From Ascidia mentula (Eukaryota; Chordata; Ascidiacea; Phlebobranchia; Ascidiidae): 64,000 nt of DNA. The position numbers were made by a program, and so were the translations under genes. Positions 51,680 to 64,000 of the stretch are shown one piece after another (position 1 is the first letter of the stretch; the number at the start of each line of letters is the position of its first letter). The notes below the pieces were generated by a model that did not search any database, was not told the origin of the DNA, and was given only the letters and a program-made list of their open reading frames with translations. The stretch spans positions 8,685,001 through 8,749,000 of the forward strand of contig OX387205.1 of NCBI GenBank assembly GCA_947561715.1, read 5' to 3'.

Positions 51680-53607
51680 GTATGTTGGTTTATTGCGAGT
51701 CTGCATGGTTTGTCATGTGTGGTGCTCTATTTGAAAGACATATCAATTCCTCAGATACTTTTTTGAAGTTCAGTCTTAGTTTTGTAAATGTAAATATTGT
51801 AAAGCAATTGATTTAACAACCTGTAAAACCTTGTAAAACAAACAACATGCCAATTCTTACAACCTTTTGGTAATGTAAAAGACTATAAAATAGGCTTGCT
51901 AATTCTTGGGAAACATTTATCAATACAGAATATATCACAATATTTTGCATGCTGGTAGGCCTACCTAACATGTATCTAATCTGGGTAAGTTATGTTGTGT
52001 TTGTTAGCACATGGTTTTTATTTCAAATGTAGAAAAGAGAATGTTTATCGGCGGATGTTTATTGGTACGCGGACTACCAATTTTTTGCAATTTAAAAATT
52101 TTGTTTGTCTACTGATTGTTGATTAAAGTGCAAAAAATGTGGATAAATCTATTGTACTATTTTATTGAACTGGCCTATGCACAATATATAACTTGGAACT
52201 CAAAAAATATTTAATTTTAATGCTATGCTAAAAAATTATGAATTGGTTATCAGCAGTTAGCAATATTGAATTGGATAAACTGTCAAACAATATGAATTTA
52301 TATAGTCCTTGATTCCACTACATTTATTCAACCTAAACTGTTCATGTGATCGTAATTGAAGATTTAAGGAATATCGCCCTTGTTAAAGTTTGCAAGGCAT
52401 TTACTACTTACGGTATATTTGAATGAAGATATTTGAAATATGCGATAAAGATTGTTAGATGTCATTTTTACAAAATATGTTTGCCTTTTTTTAATATTCC
52501 TTAGTCAAAAATATACCAAAAGATTTCTTTGCCATTTTTTGGCCAAAAAAATCACCATAAACCAAAGTAAACATTAAGGTGTGTTTTGTACTTAAATATC
52601 CTCACTGCTCCCCTGGTCGAATAGGTTCTTCGAAACTTGTTATACATACACAAATACACAAGGCGAACGGTTTACCAAAATGCGCGGCTCATAACTTGAA
52701 TTGCGAGGTTTAATTGTTACATTGCATTTCCTGGATCAGCAATAGACTGAATGAACCCAAAATGTGCCCCTTTCCGAAAGCTGACTGAACGGTTATTGCT
52801 GTTTCCCTGGAAAGGTCACCCCTAGTGTTTGACAAAACGTTGAAAATCTACACCTATGCCTTTGTTGTATGTACTCTTCAGTTCGTTTATTGTTATTTTA
52901 TTGTCTTTTTTGGAAATACCAATAGACATTTTCTTTCAAATGCCATTTCACATTTGAATCAGATGCAATACAGCTGATTAAACTCCTAAATGATTTTATT
53001 TAAACTTTAGTGTTATTATATGATCTGTCTGCAACAGTTAATGGCAGAACCACTACTGATATTATTGCTGTTTCTCTGTTACAAGTCCAGTCTGATTCTT
53101 GTATCACATCCTTGCTTTACAACAAAGCAGTCTATTTGTTTTATTTATAAATTACATAATTGTGTGTGTAATCAAGTTACATGCGAGTAGATAATGTTAG
53201 GTGGAATTAATTGTTCCCAAAGGTATCAGTTTACATGAAATGGTTCCTTTCACTGTAGGGTTTTTGTTTGTGGAGTGCTTTAGTAATTCATTTCAGTTGG
53301 GAAAGCTACTAGGAAGGAAAATCAATTCAAATACTTCAGAAGTTTCAGCTTTTTTGATTATCCTTGTTGCAAGAAAAGTGGAAGTATTTTTTATTTCAAG
53401 ATTTTTTAGGCAAAATTCTGAAGATATAAGCTTCTTTAAAACTGGTATTGTTCTCCATACAAAAGTGTTCGGAATATTTTTTGTTTTGTGTAGGATGCAA
53501 GGAAATGAGTTAGAAACCCACACACAGAGTAGCAGATGGGTTTCCAGCCATAGAAAAGTCAGTTGTTTCATATTTGCCCTGAGTGTATGAAGTATTAGGA
53601 GGGACAG

Positions 53608-56600
53608 ATGCATGATGAAACAGTTTTACTGGCATGTACAGTTCTGTTGTGTACTGCCGCCTATTGCAACAGTGAAGTAGTGTCTTGTGGTGACTGTCAA
53701 ATATACTCCAAAGGGCAAACATGCCAAGCTATTGGTGAGTACTTTATTATATTTGACTCACCTGTGTCAGCAAAACCAGTTGTGACCTTAAAAAGGGCAT
53801 TTTTGTGAGTTGTTTGCTGTTACAGTAAGTCTTTTAAAGGATTTGCGAAACTCTCCATAAAGATCTTTGAACTTATTGTTTAGAGGTAAGTCTCCCTCCA
53901 TGGTCTACAAATGAAACAACTGCACCTCCGCCTCGGTGGCGGCAGCTTAACTGGTATTTTTATGAGTTGTCAAACAACAGTTTGGGAATTGCTCTCAATG
54001 TTTCATGGTCACAAAGAGGTTGGTGTTTTTCTTTGAACAAAAAGGAAACTAGTCTGAATACTGTCATTAAATTTTAAGAGTTCTTCCTGAAAAGCGCAGT
54101 GATGTATAATTTGTCAGTTTTACCATAAACGATAGACAAAATTTTGAATTGGCCATAAAATCAAAGCATTTTATTTTGTGCAAATGACTACAAACATTAT
54201 TGAACTGTGTATACAGAAGGTAAAATGGTATGGACTCCAAAAACCCTGAGTCAGGCGCCCATGAAAAAAATTTTTCATGTGTAGTGTTGGCAAAATAGTT
54301 CTTGCCATTATCCAGTGACATTATTTCATATTTATAGCTAAAGACGTAAGGCAATTTGTGGAAGGATATTATCTCACAGTTGGTAAACAAGGAATGCTTG
54401 GCTCTTACAAGTTTCTATTCACTTTGGATTTTGCACATTTTCACTCAAACAAGGTACCTTTTTTGACAAATATTCACTTGAAATATAACCTGTTGTCAAA
54501 TATGGAATTTAAAATATGTTTTTGTTGTTCCTCTTAGGATATTTTGTTTCTATATGATTGTTTTGGACGTGGAGATGAGTCCAAGATCCTCCCTGGTGAC
54601 AGACTTTACATCACACTTCACTCATTGCCAATGTATCAGTCAAAAACTGCCAACATTGGAACTGATATAACTATAAACATTCCAGGTTTGTCAAATCCAT
54701 TTACTATTCAAGTGTGTAACTCTTTATTTTCTACTGGAGACAAAATTTGGTTTGCTTATTTTATTTATTTAGTTGAAACTAAAGTTTTTATGATTATTCA
54801 GTTTCTTCTGTTTTTAAAGTTCAAAATCCCAAACATATTTTTATATTTGTGTTGAATTAGTGATGCAAACGATTTGCAACAATTTATTACTTGTTAATTT
54901 AGTGTAAATAGGTCAGTTCAAAAACTGTACAAGACCCATTACACTGTTATATGCTCATGAAGTCTGCTGCCTAGTTGATACTTCACAATACTTTTACCAA
55001 AAGAGTCGTCTTGGTAAATAAACATAGTCCATATATTCATGTAAATTTTATAAACCTGGCCCATTTGCCCAGCTGTCAAATTTTTGATAATTTGTTGAAA
55101 ATGGCTTGGTTAGGGGCAATACTACTCTAAAATTGCTGATTAATAACATTGCAAAATGTTATGTGTCACACAAGGAAATACCACCACACAAGTGCCTGTA
55201 ATATTTATGCACATCATGATGGATGGTTGTGGACTTACCCAATCCAACTTGCCTGTCTTTAGATCACAGCAAAACCTTTTGTGCGCCAATACAATGCAAT
55301 AAATCAGTACAAAAAAAAATTCTATAACACATATATACAACTTCATTCAGTTATGAGCACATTACTTAAGCACAAAATATACTAAGTGCTTATTCTTTTA
55401 TAGGTGTTTTGCAGTATGAATTGTCAAAGTGTGTTTAACTTTTTTGCTTTAATAGGTTGCGAAGATCCTCAGTACCCAAATATTATGTATTCGTGGTATT
55501 GCCAAAATAAAAAGAGTTTTCATGAATGTAAGTAAACATTGTTAAGTATGCTTGTCACAACCATTCTACAGCCACAGGCTACACAAATTTGTTTTTATTT
55601 AGACGATTTAGATTATTATGATGACCATAAACTAAATCGATTTGACATACCACAACAACCGAAAGATTTGCATTTTGGTAAGTTCTCTTTATTTTTTGTG
55701 AACCTACTATGTGATATAGGTAGGGATACCACCAGCCTTAACCCCAAAATAAGCAAGCTGCTTTTTTTTGATATGTAGCAGACCAAAATTTTGATGTGGT
55801 ACAGTCACATTGCCTGATTTTGAAAGCAATTTTTAAATTTGGGTGCAAAATAATTGGAGTTAATAACTTTAAATGAAAAAGTCAAAGCTATAATGCGGTT
55901 AATCATTTTCAGTAAACGTTTCGAACCTATACTTGGTTCATCATCACTACTACTACTAAGTAGTGAAAAAAAAGCATGTTTCTTATGAATGAGCACATTT
56001 CTATTTTCTATACACTGTTCTTTAAATTAAAACAAAAATCTTTGAAATAAGCGCAGTATGGCAACCTTGGATATAAGGGTTCTCAAATTTCAAAATTCCA
56101 TGTTAAAACAATTGAGTGTAGGTTAACACCTACCCAAGCACAATTATAAATAGTGACAAGGGTTGATATTTAACACAACCCCATCCTTTGAAATTAAGCA
56201 GAATAAAACAACAGCATAATCAAAGAATTTGACACCTACTTCCTAAATGGTATTAAGCAAAGAGCTGGCCATGTAAAGGACTACAGCCAACAAAGCCTTA
56301 TTTTTTTTTATCCCCCCTGAAAAAGAATGTTACAACTTAGGAATGATCTTTGGTCTGTTATTTGTGTACAAGTTTGCAATATATGTTATTTTAAAAAGCC
56401 TAGAACAACATAATATATATATTTTTTCTCATGGATTTTTTAAACGTAATGAATTGTGGTGCTATTATTGCTGTCAGGCATAGTATTTAATAGGAATTGC
56501 TCTTCTGGCACTTACATTACGAAAGTTTTTTATTGTAACCAACGTTCCGTCATCTGGCGAGACTTCCTCAGGGTTATGTCACAGTGATCAATCACATAAA

Positions 56601-58060
56601 ACACCGTAAATGCAAAAAAAACACAAGAAAAAACATTGCACTGCTTGTATTGTGACACGACAGACTACCAGAAGAACAATTCCTATTATAAATAGTTATA
56701 AATTGTATAAATCTATACTTTTGAAGTCCCTTTTCTTTTTTTCTTGCCTAAATTTGATTTTTACTTTCCATAATTTTGCAGAAACAAAACTGTTTAAACT
56801 TCTTCTGGTATCAGCAGCTATAGGTGCAACAGCTGCTTTGCTTGTAAGTGCTCTAGTTTCTCTTTTCAAGTTTTGTTACAGAAAACGTAAGTACCAGAAT
56901 TATGACACACATGGACAACCTAACCTATTTGTTTCATTTCATTGAACTTTAGAAAAACATTTGAAACACTTGGGAAAAGAGAAAAGCAGCGGTAATAGTT
57001 ACAAAACAGGTAATTTTTTGTGTAACTTGTGTAACTTTCTGTTTATCAATGTGTACTGTTTAAACATGTAACTGAGGTTATTTATTGCTGCGAGATAAAA
57101 AAAAAGACTTGTGAAGAGAATGTAGTTTGGTATTTTTCCAAAGTTTACCAAACTGTCTCATCCATGTTGACATTAAGTTTGATGCCAACGGACCAATTCA
57201 ATGTGTCTGCTGTACAAGTTAAAGATTAACTGACTTATATGAATCAAACTATTTATGGGCTCATTCAAATGTTTTAATTTTCAGGAGTACTCAAGGGACC
57301 TTGTCTGGTCCTGGTCAGCACTTCTGGTGAACTTGATACCCAATATTGCAAAGCTACCAATATTCTTTCTGACATATTGAAACATGCTGGCTTGAAAATC
57401 ACTTGCAATTTGTGGGAACACATCTGCATGCATGATCCCATTGAATGGACCAGTGAACAATTGAGTTTGTTTACCCAAATTGTCTTGGTGTGCACTCCAC
57501 TTGGTAAACACAATTGGGAAAACAATCAATCCAGCAGATTTAACTGTGCTGATCCATTTGTTATGAGCATTGACACATTGTTAAAGTGTTGCAAGATGAA
57601 TGTTGCCGCAGACAACCATAATTTTCATGTTGTGTACTTTGATGAAGACCCTTCAGTCAGTGTTCCTGATAGAGTTTTAAAGCTGTTTGATTGCTATAAG
57701 CTTAGTGAACAGTTTGATTGTTTCTTTAAACAGCTGACAAACAGTCCGTATTGTGGTAATTTCCCAATGTTATTCAATAGTTTTTCAGACGTTACAAACA
57801 AAATAAATGTCAAAACCACACAACAACATTTCACAGGGGAAATTATATCCCCAGAAACTATTCCTCTAACCCAGTGTGTATGGCAAAAGCAAACAGACCA
57901 TGGCAAAGACCAAACAGTGTCTGGTCATCACACCAGTTGTAAAAAACCTTATGATTCTAGTATATCTGGTGGCTCAACAAGTTACTGTAACTACAACAGT
58001 GCGTCTTCCTGTGAGGGCAGCCAATGTTCCTGTCGAAATCTATCGACACTTTCCGTTTAA
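53608..58060 (+). CDS. IL-17-receptor-like protein with SEFIR domain, copy 1
   Basis: A single-pass membrane receptor of the IL-17R/SEF family; in vertebrates the SEFIR domain recruits Act1 to start NF-kB-type signalling. Nine exons: 53608-53734, 53884-54018, 54338-54453, 54538-54685, 55456-55527, 55603-55677, 56782-56886, 56953-57009 and 57285-58060; 536 residues. Order: signal peptide (LLACTVLLCTAAYC); Cys-containing ectodomain with GIALNVSW, GYYLTVG and YDCFGRGDE...LHSLPMYQ; a Tyr/Asp-rich stalk; a membrane helix in exon 7 (LLLVSAAIGATAALLVSALV); a basic juxtamembrane segment; a SEFIR domain from about residue 283 with CLVLVSTS, CNLWEHICMHDPIEW and VLVCTPLGKHNW; and a Ser-rich tail with SCEGSQCSC. 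Intron phases match copy 2 downstream. The ligand is unknown. The closest named vertebrate member is not resolved. Confidence 0.9.
55880..56590 (-). repeat. Relics of dispersed repeats in a receptor intron
   Basis: Two minus-strand phrases, GATGATGAACCAAGTATAGG followed by TTCGAAACGTT (near 55910-55960) and GTCTCGCCAGATGACGGAAC followed by GTTGG (near 56530-56575), have the look of widely copied repeat ends. A short CTA/GTA microsatellite adjoins the first. No coding remnant or boundaries could be fixed. Confidence 0.3.
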
Positions 58061-59564
58061 GGGTGCCGTGTACAAAAAACAAGCACACTTGTGTAGTTAC
58101 AGTGACTTGCTGTGGTGCCCGGATATAAGCTTTTTGGAATCCTAAATGTTCAATGTCCTGTGAATTAGTGTTTTATTAAAGCAAACAATATTGTGATTTC
58201 ACAATTTATTTATATTTCTTGTTTTGCAATTAGTCTGCAGTGCGAAGCATTGCACACACTATCTGCTTTATTACAACTTATATTGGTTGTTTGCTATAAA
58301 CATATATATTTTTTGTGTGTTCGAACCTTTTTATTTGCAAGTTAAATATCACTGTATTAAAAAACAAATTTCTGCATTGTTTGCTGTGTCGGTATGTTTT
58401 TGTTCAGTGCATAGTTATTTGTGTACTCAAGATTAAAAATAAAAGCAAAAAAATGTGATGTTTATTTTGTGAAGGAAAAAAGAAACCTTTTTACTTCATG
58501 GCCTGTTTTTTTTAAAAAATAAAACTTTTCAAATAATTTTCGTTTTTGACCTACAGTGCATTTGAAGTACAAGATACAGTTGTTCTGTGATGCAAACAAA
58601 TGCAGCCTAATGCTAAAGCTATCTAATAGAGTAATCCTTAAAATTATTTTTGTTGAAGAACATAATTTTGTGAGCAAATGGAAAAAAATTTGAATAATAA
58701 CATGTAATTTTTGTAAAATATATGAAATAGGTATGTCCAATTTTGCCAAATTAAATTTGTCCTGTTACATCCATAAACGTAACATGCCGTCAATTGATAC
58801 CTCGAACAATGGCCAAACCTACATTAAGCAACATTTAGGTGGAAATTTACCGAATAAACAAGCTAATTTGTGGAGTATAAACTAATTTTGTCTGCGCAAA
58901 ATGGCAAGTTTGGGCACATAAGGGTTAATCCACACTGTATATGTAAAGATACAACAAAGTTACTTTCTAAATCATTTATCTGAGGCCTGTATAGATTCCT
59001 GGATAGATTTTTGTAACTTGTATGTACATGATTTAGGGCCCCAAAAGAAGCTGAGGGTATTTGGATGAGGCTGGAACTGCTGATGTCAGTAGGCAAAATA
59101 TTGACGCTGTTAATTTTTATGGGTCCGATGTAATTTATGAGTGCATCAGCAAGATTAAACAAATTGTAATTTTAGCACATTTATATTTTATAAGAGTGAC
59201 ACAGCAAGTCTTTGTACACTGCCATGTCCACTTTATTGTTACAGCCTCTTAAACATTTCTAGTTAAATATTATCTAGGTCGTTACTTGCTTGAGCAAACC
59301 TAGCCACCCTGATACAAAAGTTACACAACAATATCGTAAATCTAAGATCATGCTTGTTGCTGCCAATGGAAAGTTCGTATTGTATCAATTTGCTTAGCTT
59401 TAAATTATGTGATTATCTATATTATGTGTTTGCACATGAATGATTTAAAGACAATCCTAAATCAAAAGCCAAATGAGCAGTGTACAAATGTGACTTTGTT
59501 TATTACAGTTTCTCCAGGAAAGTCTAATCAACTGTTAGGGTACTGTATTGTCTTCTTGTGATGT
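58061..59564. other. Untranslated and intergenic DNA between the receptor copies
   Basis: Holds the 3' untranslated region of copy 1, its AATAAA at 58438, and the presumed promoter of copy 2. No exon was found. A TGA two codons before 59565 limits the copy 2 start. Confidence 0.5.
58438..58443 (+). terminator. Polyadenylation signal AATAAA (receptor copy 1)
   Basis: A perfect AATAAA about 380 bases after the stop codon, in an A-rich context and followed by a GT-rich run. Confidence 0.55.
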
Positions 59565-62500
59565 ATGATGGAATACATCAAGGGTGTTTGTTTAGCATTT
59601 GCGACGCTGTGTCTGTTAAACACATTTCAATGTAGACGGGTTTGCAATCAACAGTGTTTATTCTCTGGAAACTTGGAGGCTTGTGAAGGTATGTATCCCA
59701 CAATAAAATATCCAATTAAATGTTAATGTTGCAATAATGATTACCTCAACAATAAAAAGCTTTCTGTCAATAACAACATACCACTTGACACAAACTAGTA
59801 TATGATATGTGTTATCAATAGTTACATCTGTAGCAGTATTGTATGTGATTGTATGCTCATACAGCAGATTTACGCTTCTTAGAAGTTTTTAAACTCTTCA
59901 AGTTTATATTTAATGATCAACTTTCTTTCACATATTAATGACATTTACCAATATGTTTAAGTTTTCTCAAGTAAAATGACATGTTTTCATTATCAGCTGT
60001 TGTTATGTTCATAATTTTTCTAACCAAAACTTTTAGCTAAATTGTGTTTTTTGTTTAGAAATTAATGGGATACCTTGGACACAAGGTGAAGTGCCTGCCC
60101 CTTCACCCACTAATTTTACTGTAAATTATTATGTTTACCAAACACGTGGCAACACAACAGCAATTGCTTTGAATGCCACATGGACACAACTAGGTACAGT
60201 GCTGTTTACATGTTGCTTTGCATGTTGGTTAACCAAAATAATTTGATTTCTGTTTTATCCTTTAAAAATTAAATAAATTCTACCACACTCACCAGAAAAC
60301 GTTTTTCAGGTAGTGTTGTAAACCAGTTTGTCAAGGGATACTACATTTGCTTTTCAATCATTCCTGGATCTGCTTCTTATAGGTACAAATTTAATGTCCA
60401 CAAACCAAAAAGTGCAAATCAGGTTTGTTCAAAAAATGTTAATCATTGGAAACAAACTGCTTAAACAAACAATTCTTACTACCTACACAGCTGGTAGTGT
60501 ACAATTTGGATTGCCTTGGTCATGACTATTCTGATCGAATACATCCAGGATTAAGCTTTCATGTGACTTTACATGCATTGCCAATGTACCAGGAAGGGAC
60601 ACATAACCAAGGAGTTGACCTTACCATTGATATACCAGGTTATTTGTAAATATAGTTTTAATTCAATTACCTGTTGTTAAATAAGCTTTGTAACAATGTT
60701 ATTTTAGATGGAGATGTGTAAATTAGTACCTCTGTGAACAATGTGTAATGTTTTTACTAATCCGTACTATCACATGAAAAATTAGAAATGCGATTAAATT
60801 GAATCCAAATACAACGAGTATTACATGCATTGTGATTTTATTTAAATTGAATGAACCACATTTAGATTCATACTTTTCGTTTGAATTATGCCTAAAACTG
60901 GAATAGCACAATACAAATATTAGTTAATTTAAAGCGACAGTGTCAACACTGAACTACTGTTTTGCAGCTGAGTCAAAATACTAACTGTTATTTGTAATGG
61001 GACACAAGTTTTTTGTGATCGATATAACTAAAAAAGCTTGAAACTTCAAAATAATTATTTTACATTGGTGAATTTATGAAGTATCCTAACTCTGTATTTT
61101 CATCATAGTAGTCACCAAAACTTTTTTATTGCTTTTGTTTCGAGCTGACAATTAACATCTACTTTAGATTGCTCTGATGATGCAATGAAAACAACTCAAT
61201 ATTGCTTGAAAAAGAACATCGATGGTATGAATATTTGGGCAATTTTGTGATAAATTTAGCTAGTGGTTTGCTTTTTGCAATAAATTAAAAAACATTCATC
61301 AATGCGGTTTTCACCAAACAGAAGATGGATACGATGACGATTATGATGACGATTTCTATGAAGGCGAATATTATGAATATGATGAAAAACCAACAGATGT
61401 ACTTTATCCAGAAACTACTGCAGATCAGCTGCAAAGTAAGATCTCAAAATATTCAGAACATTGTGAATAATATGGCCCAAATACATTCCAATCCTAAAGT
61501 TAGTGCTGTTTGTGTTTATCTTTAGTTTTTCTGTGTTATTTACTATTCTGCGCATACAGTTAAACTCAGTTATCTGCATTTAATTTGTCAAAAAAAATGT
61601 CTGGTGAAGTCAAAGGTTTGTTGCCTCTTTGAAGGAGAAAAATTCGTTGTAAGAAATTTTGCAAAAAAGGAAAAGATTGCAAATAATTTGTACCTCAAAT
61701 TTTTATGAAATAGGCAAAATTTTAGTTTTACTAGATATTTGTGTTTCAGTGTGTGTAGCATGTTACTTTTTAACTACCAATTATTTGCTTATTTTTTTGC
61801 CAAAATACCGTTGCTATGTCTTACTTTATTCGCAGAAAATTCAGACAAAATTATACTGGCTGTGAGTATTGGAGGTGGAATTGTTCTAATGGTCGTAGTC
61901 GCTGCTTTGTTTGCAAACTATTATTTGCGAAGTTGTAAGTGAGACATTGCATTTTTGTACAAATAACTACTACAAGTGTACTTATTCATTAGATCTTTAA
62001 AAAAATGTTTTTTGGGTTAAAAAAGTTGACATGTAAACATCATAGTGAACGAAAAAAGTACATGACAACTATGCATTTGAAACTTACCTTGCACATATAT
62101 TGGATCCTTATTTTTCTAATTCCTTTGTTTGCCCATTTATGCCCCAGTAACCACAAATACTTGCATTAGGTATACTAGGTGCTGATTATCCAACAAATTT
62201 TTGTGTGTCTTTTTTTTGAAACATTCATAACCACAAACTTGCACTAAATTTTTAGGTGTTTCAAACAGTGGACGTTACTTATCTGTTGGTTTTGGTGGCA
62301 GAACTACAGGTGATGCTTAACACTAAAAACAGTTTCTACAAAAAAATCAGTAAAGTAACGACACTTTATTCACCACATTATTGTTAGTTAGAGTATGTTA
62401 GGCATTACTTTAAAAACTTCTGTTGTTAATATAGGATTGAAATAGAAAAACAAATTATTTTTAAGATACCTCTATTTGTAAATAAATTATCTACAAGCAT

Positions 62501-63520
62501 ACCAACATTCAAATAATTAATAAGAATTATAAAATTAAATATAAATAAATTACCCGTATTTGCCTGTGCATGAATACACATTGTTTAAAATAGTGTAGGT
62601 TTTAACAAACCAAAATAATAATTAAGGATTTTAATTGTTAGTTTTTGAACTTTTTAGTCAAGAAAAACACTTGTCTTGTTCTTGTAAGCACGTCAAATGG
62701 TGCCTTGGACACTGATGACATCTATTGCAAAGCAACTGGACTTTTGGCAGATATTTTAAAGCAGCGACCAGACCTTGAGGTTACATGCAACTTGTGGGAA
62801 CATGTAAATGTGCATGACCCACTAGAATGGACTGCTGAGAAAGTTTCTGAATATGAAAACATTGTTCTTGTATGCACACCAATGGGATTACAGAATTGGA
62901 ATAATAACATTAATGATGGAGGCCAAAACAATAAAACAGATCCTTTTGTCATGAGTATGACCTTCTTGTTTAAATGGAGAAAACAAAGAATGTTTCAGTT
63001 TTGCCTTTTTCCACATTATCACCTTGTCTACTTTGATGACAAGCCATCACTCTGTATTCCAGAACATTTTCGGAAACTAGAGAAATGTCACAAGTTGACA
63101 CAGAAGTTTAAGCAGTTTTCTTTTAAACTAACTGGAAAGCCACCGACAGAAATGGATTCAACTGCATTTAACACCCTACAGACCCTGGCAAAAGAAATAC
63201 AAATGAGTTTGCCAGACAATGTAGCCCACAAAACAAGAAGCTTTCAAGCTGGAAGCCCAGTTTGCCAAGTTCAACTACTTAAAGTGTCTAGCACGGACAT
63301 AAAGACTGAAAACAGTCAACACACCACTGTTGTTGATTGTGGTCCAGAAGAGACTGCCAATTTGAAACAAGTTTCCAACAATGAGAGCTTTTGTGCCTCT
63401 TCTAGTTGGTATGGTGAGTACACTGAAGCATCATGCAAAGGCAGTCTATGTTCATGTCATAATGATGAAACAACAATTCAACCAGACAGTTTTAGTTTAT
63501 CAAGCAGTGGTTCGGTATAA
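59565..63520 (+). CDS. IL-17-receptor-like protein with SEFIR domain, copy 2
   Basis: Tandem paralogue of the upstream receptor. Nine exons: 59565-59688, 60059-60193, 60310-60422, 60491-60638, 61168-61224, 61322-61435, 61836-61934, 62256-62309 and 62658-63520; 568 residues. Exons 2 and 4 have exactly the same lengths as in copy 1 (135 and 148 bases) and all intron phases agree. Order: signal peptide (VCLAFATLCLLNTF) and a Cys-rich start; ectodomain with AIALNATW, KGYYICF and LHALPMYQ; a very acidic Tyr-rich stalk (exon 6); a membrane helix in exon 7 (IILAVSIGGGIVLMVVVAAL); and a SEFIR domain from about residue 284 with CLVLVSTS, CNLWEHVNVHDPLEW and VLVCTPMGLQNW. The tail has SCKGSLCSC and ends SSSGSV. 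Two in-frame ATGs (59565, 59568) could start it. The final exon is uninterrupted, so the SEFIR domain is whole. Confidence 0.9.
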
Positions 63521-64000
63521 TGCAATGCTTGGGCCCAATCAAACGTATGGATGAAGAAATTGTGAAACACTCACATGCACCAAATTTAAAACCACACCAT
63601 ATGTTCTACTTTTTGCAGGTTGATTCCAAAAATGTTTTTCAATTGATGGTGTTGCAATGTTTCATAACAATCTGCACTTTTACCTCCAATTTATTTGCAT
63701 GTGAACATACATTGTCCAGTAAATAATACAAATATAATCACATTTTCCTATTACACAACATTTTCATAACATATTCGTTCCTGTAGTACTGTTTTTTGGT
63801 AATCATAATCTTATTACAATCACTGTATATTTGTGAAATGTACGCAGTAAAATGTTAACTAGAGGGTGCAAATTTATTTGCAGTTTTATGATTTGACCGT
63901 AGATCAAAATACATGTTCAAACTTCTGTATTGGGTATAATATAGAAAAGCAAGAACAGAAAATTTGATGCAAACAGTTACTACCTTGTCTGAAAAAACAC
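63521..64000. other. Downstream of receptor copy 2
   Basis: Presumed 3' untranslated region and intergenic DNA. No canonical AATAAA was found before the window end, so a variant signal may be used. No further exon is visible. Confidence 0.4.

Larger units (their letters stand above)
50508..53607. other. Intergenic DNA between MROH1 and the receptor pair
   Basis: AT-rich, with no recognised exon apart from the weak candidate at 51461. It includes an imperfect two-unit tandem repeat near 51.2-51.4 kb. The 129-codon open frame at 53201-53590 is Phe-rich, resembles nothing known and ends just before the receptor start. Confidence 0.45.

Noticed and set aside
53201..53590. 129-codon open frame just before receptor copy 1
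   Set aside because: Phe-rich, no known domain, low complexity typical of AT-rich DNA, and the receptor's own signal peptide starts cleanly at 53608.

Overview
This window looks like nuclear DNA from a small, compact, AT-rich animal genome. The best guess is a tunicate of the Ciona type; this is an inference from intron and exon size, the mix of vertebrate-like single-copy genes and the TGACGTCA-rich intergenic DNA, with no species marker seen. I assembled every gene model by hand from GT/AG (once GC/AG) splice sites. Six of the seven reading frames close exactly, with coding lengths divisible by three. In the MROH1 model a few exon edges may be off by one or two bases.

Layout, left to right. 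1-2.2 kb: no gene seen. 2.2-7.4 kb (+): a nine-exon rhodopsin-family GPCR of 366 residues, ligand unknown. 7.4-18.2 kb: a long gene-poor stretch with two possible upstream first exons (9.7 and 11.1 kb) and a strong inverted-repeat hairpin (15.4 kb). 18.2-25.8 kb (+): an 18-exon Ral guanine-nucleotide exchange factor (RalGDS/RGL type) of about 1216 residues with an unusually long C-terminal tail. 26.9-30.8 kb (-): DYNC2I2 (WDR34), a dynein-2 intermediate chain, 12 exons, 515 residues. 31.3-33.4 kb (+): SET, a nucleosome-assembly-family histone chaperone, 7 exons, 261 residues. DYNC2I2 and SET start head to head across 469 bases. 35.5-50.5 kb (+): MROH1, a HEAT-repeat protein, about 39 exons and 1639 residues. 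53.6-58.1 and 59.6-63.5 kb (+): two tandem IL-17-receptor-like genes (536 and 568 residues), each with signal peptide, ectodomain, one membrane helix and a SEFIR domain in the last exon.

Mobile DNA sits in introns and between genes. A short hAT-type element with perfect 8-base target duplications lies after SET. A hAT element in MROH1 intron 6 carries a second hAT-like element nested inside it, each with its own target duplication. There is also a tRNA-derived SINE in MROH1, a fold-back repeat in a DYNC2I2 intron, and several relics.

The genes do not form one pathway. The two receptor genes are a local duplicate pair probably serving cytokine-type innate signalling. DYNC2I2 serves ciliary transport, the RalGEF serves Ras-to-Ral signalling, and SET serves chromatin. 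No clearly new system was found. The most interesting observations are a C-terminal Cys motif shared by the receptor pair, Tyr/Asp-rich stalks in the same receptors, the long RalGEF tail ending in a PDZ-ligand-like sequence, the GPCR with an altered DRY motif, and the nested transposons.
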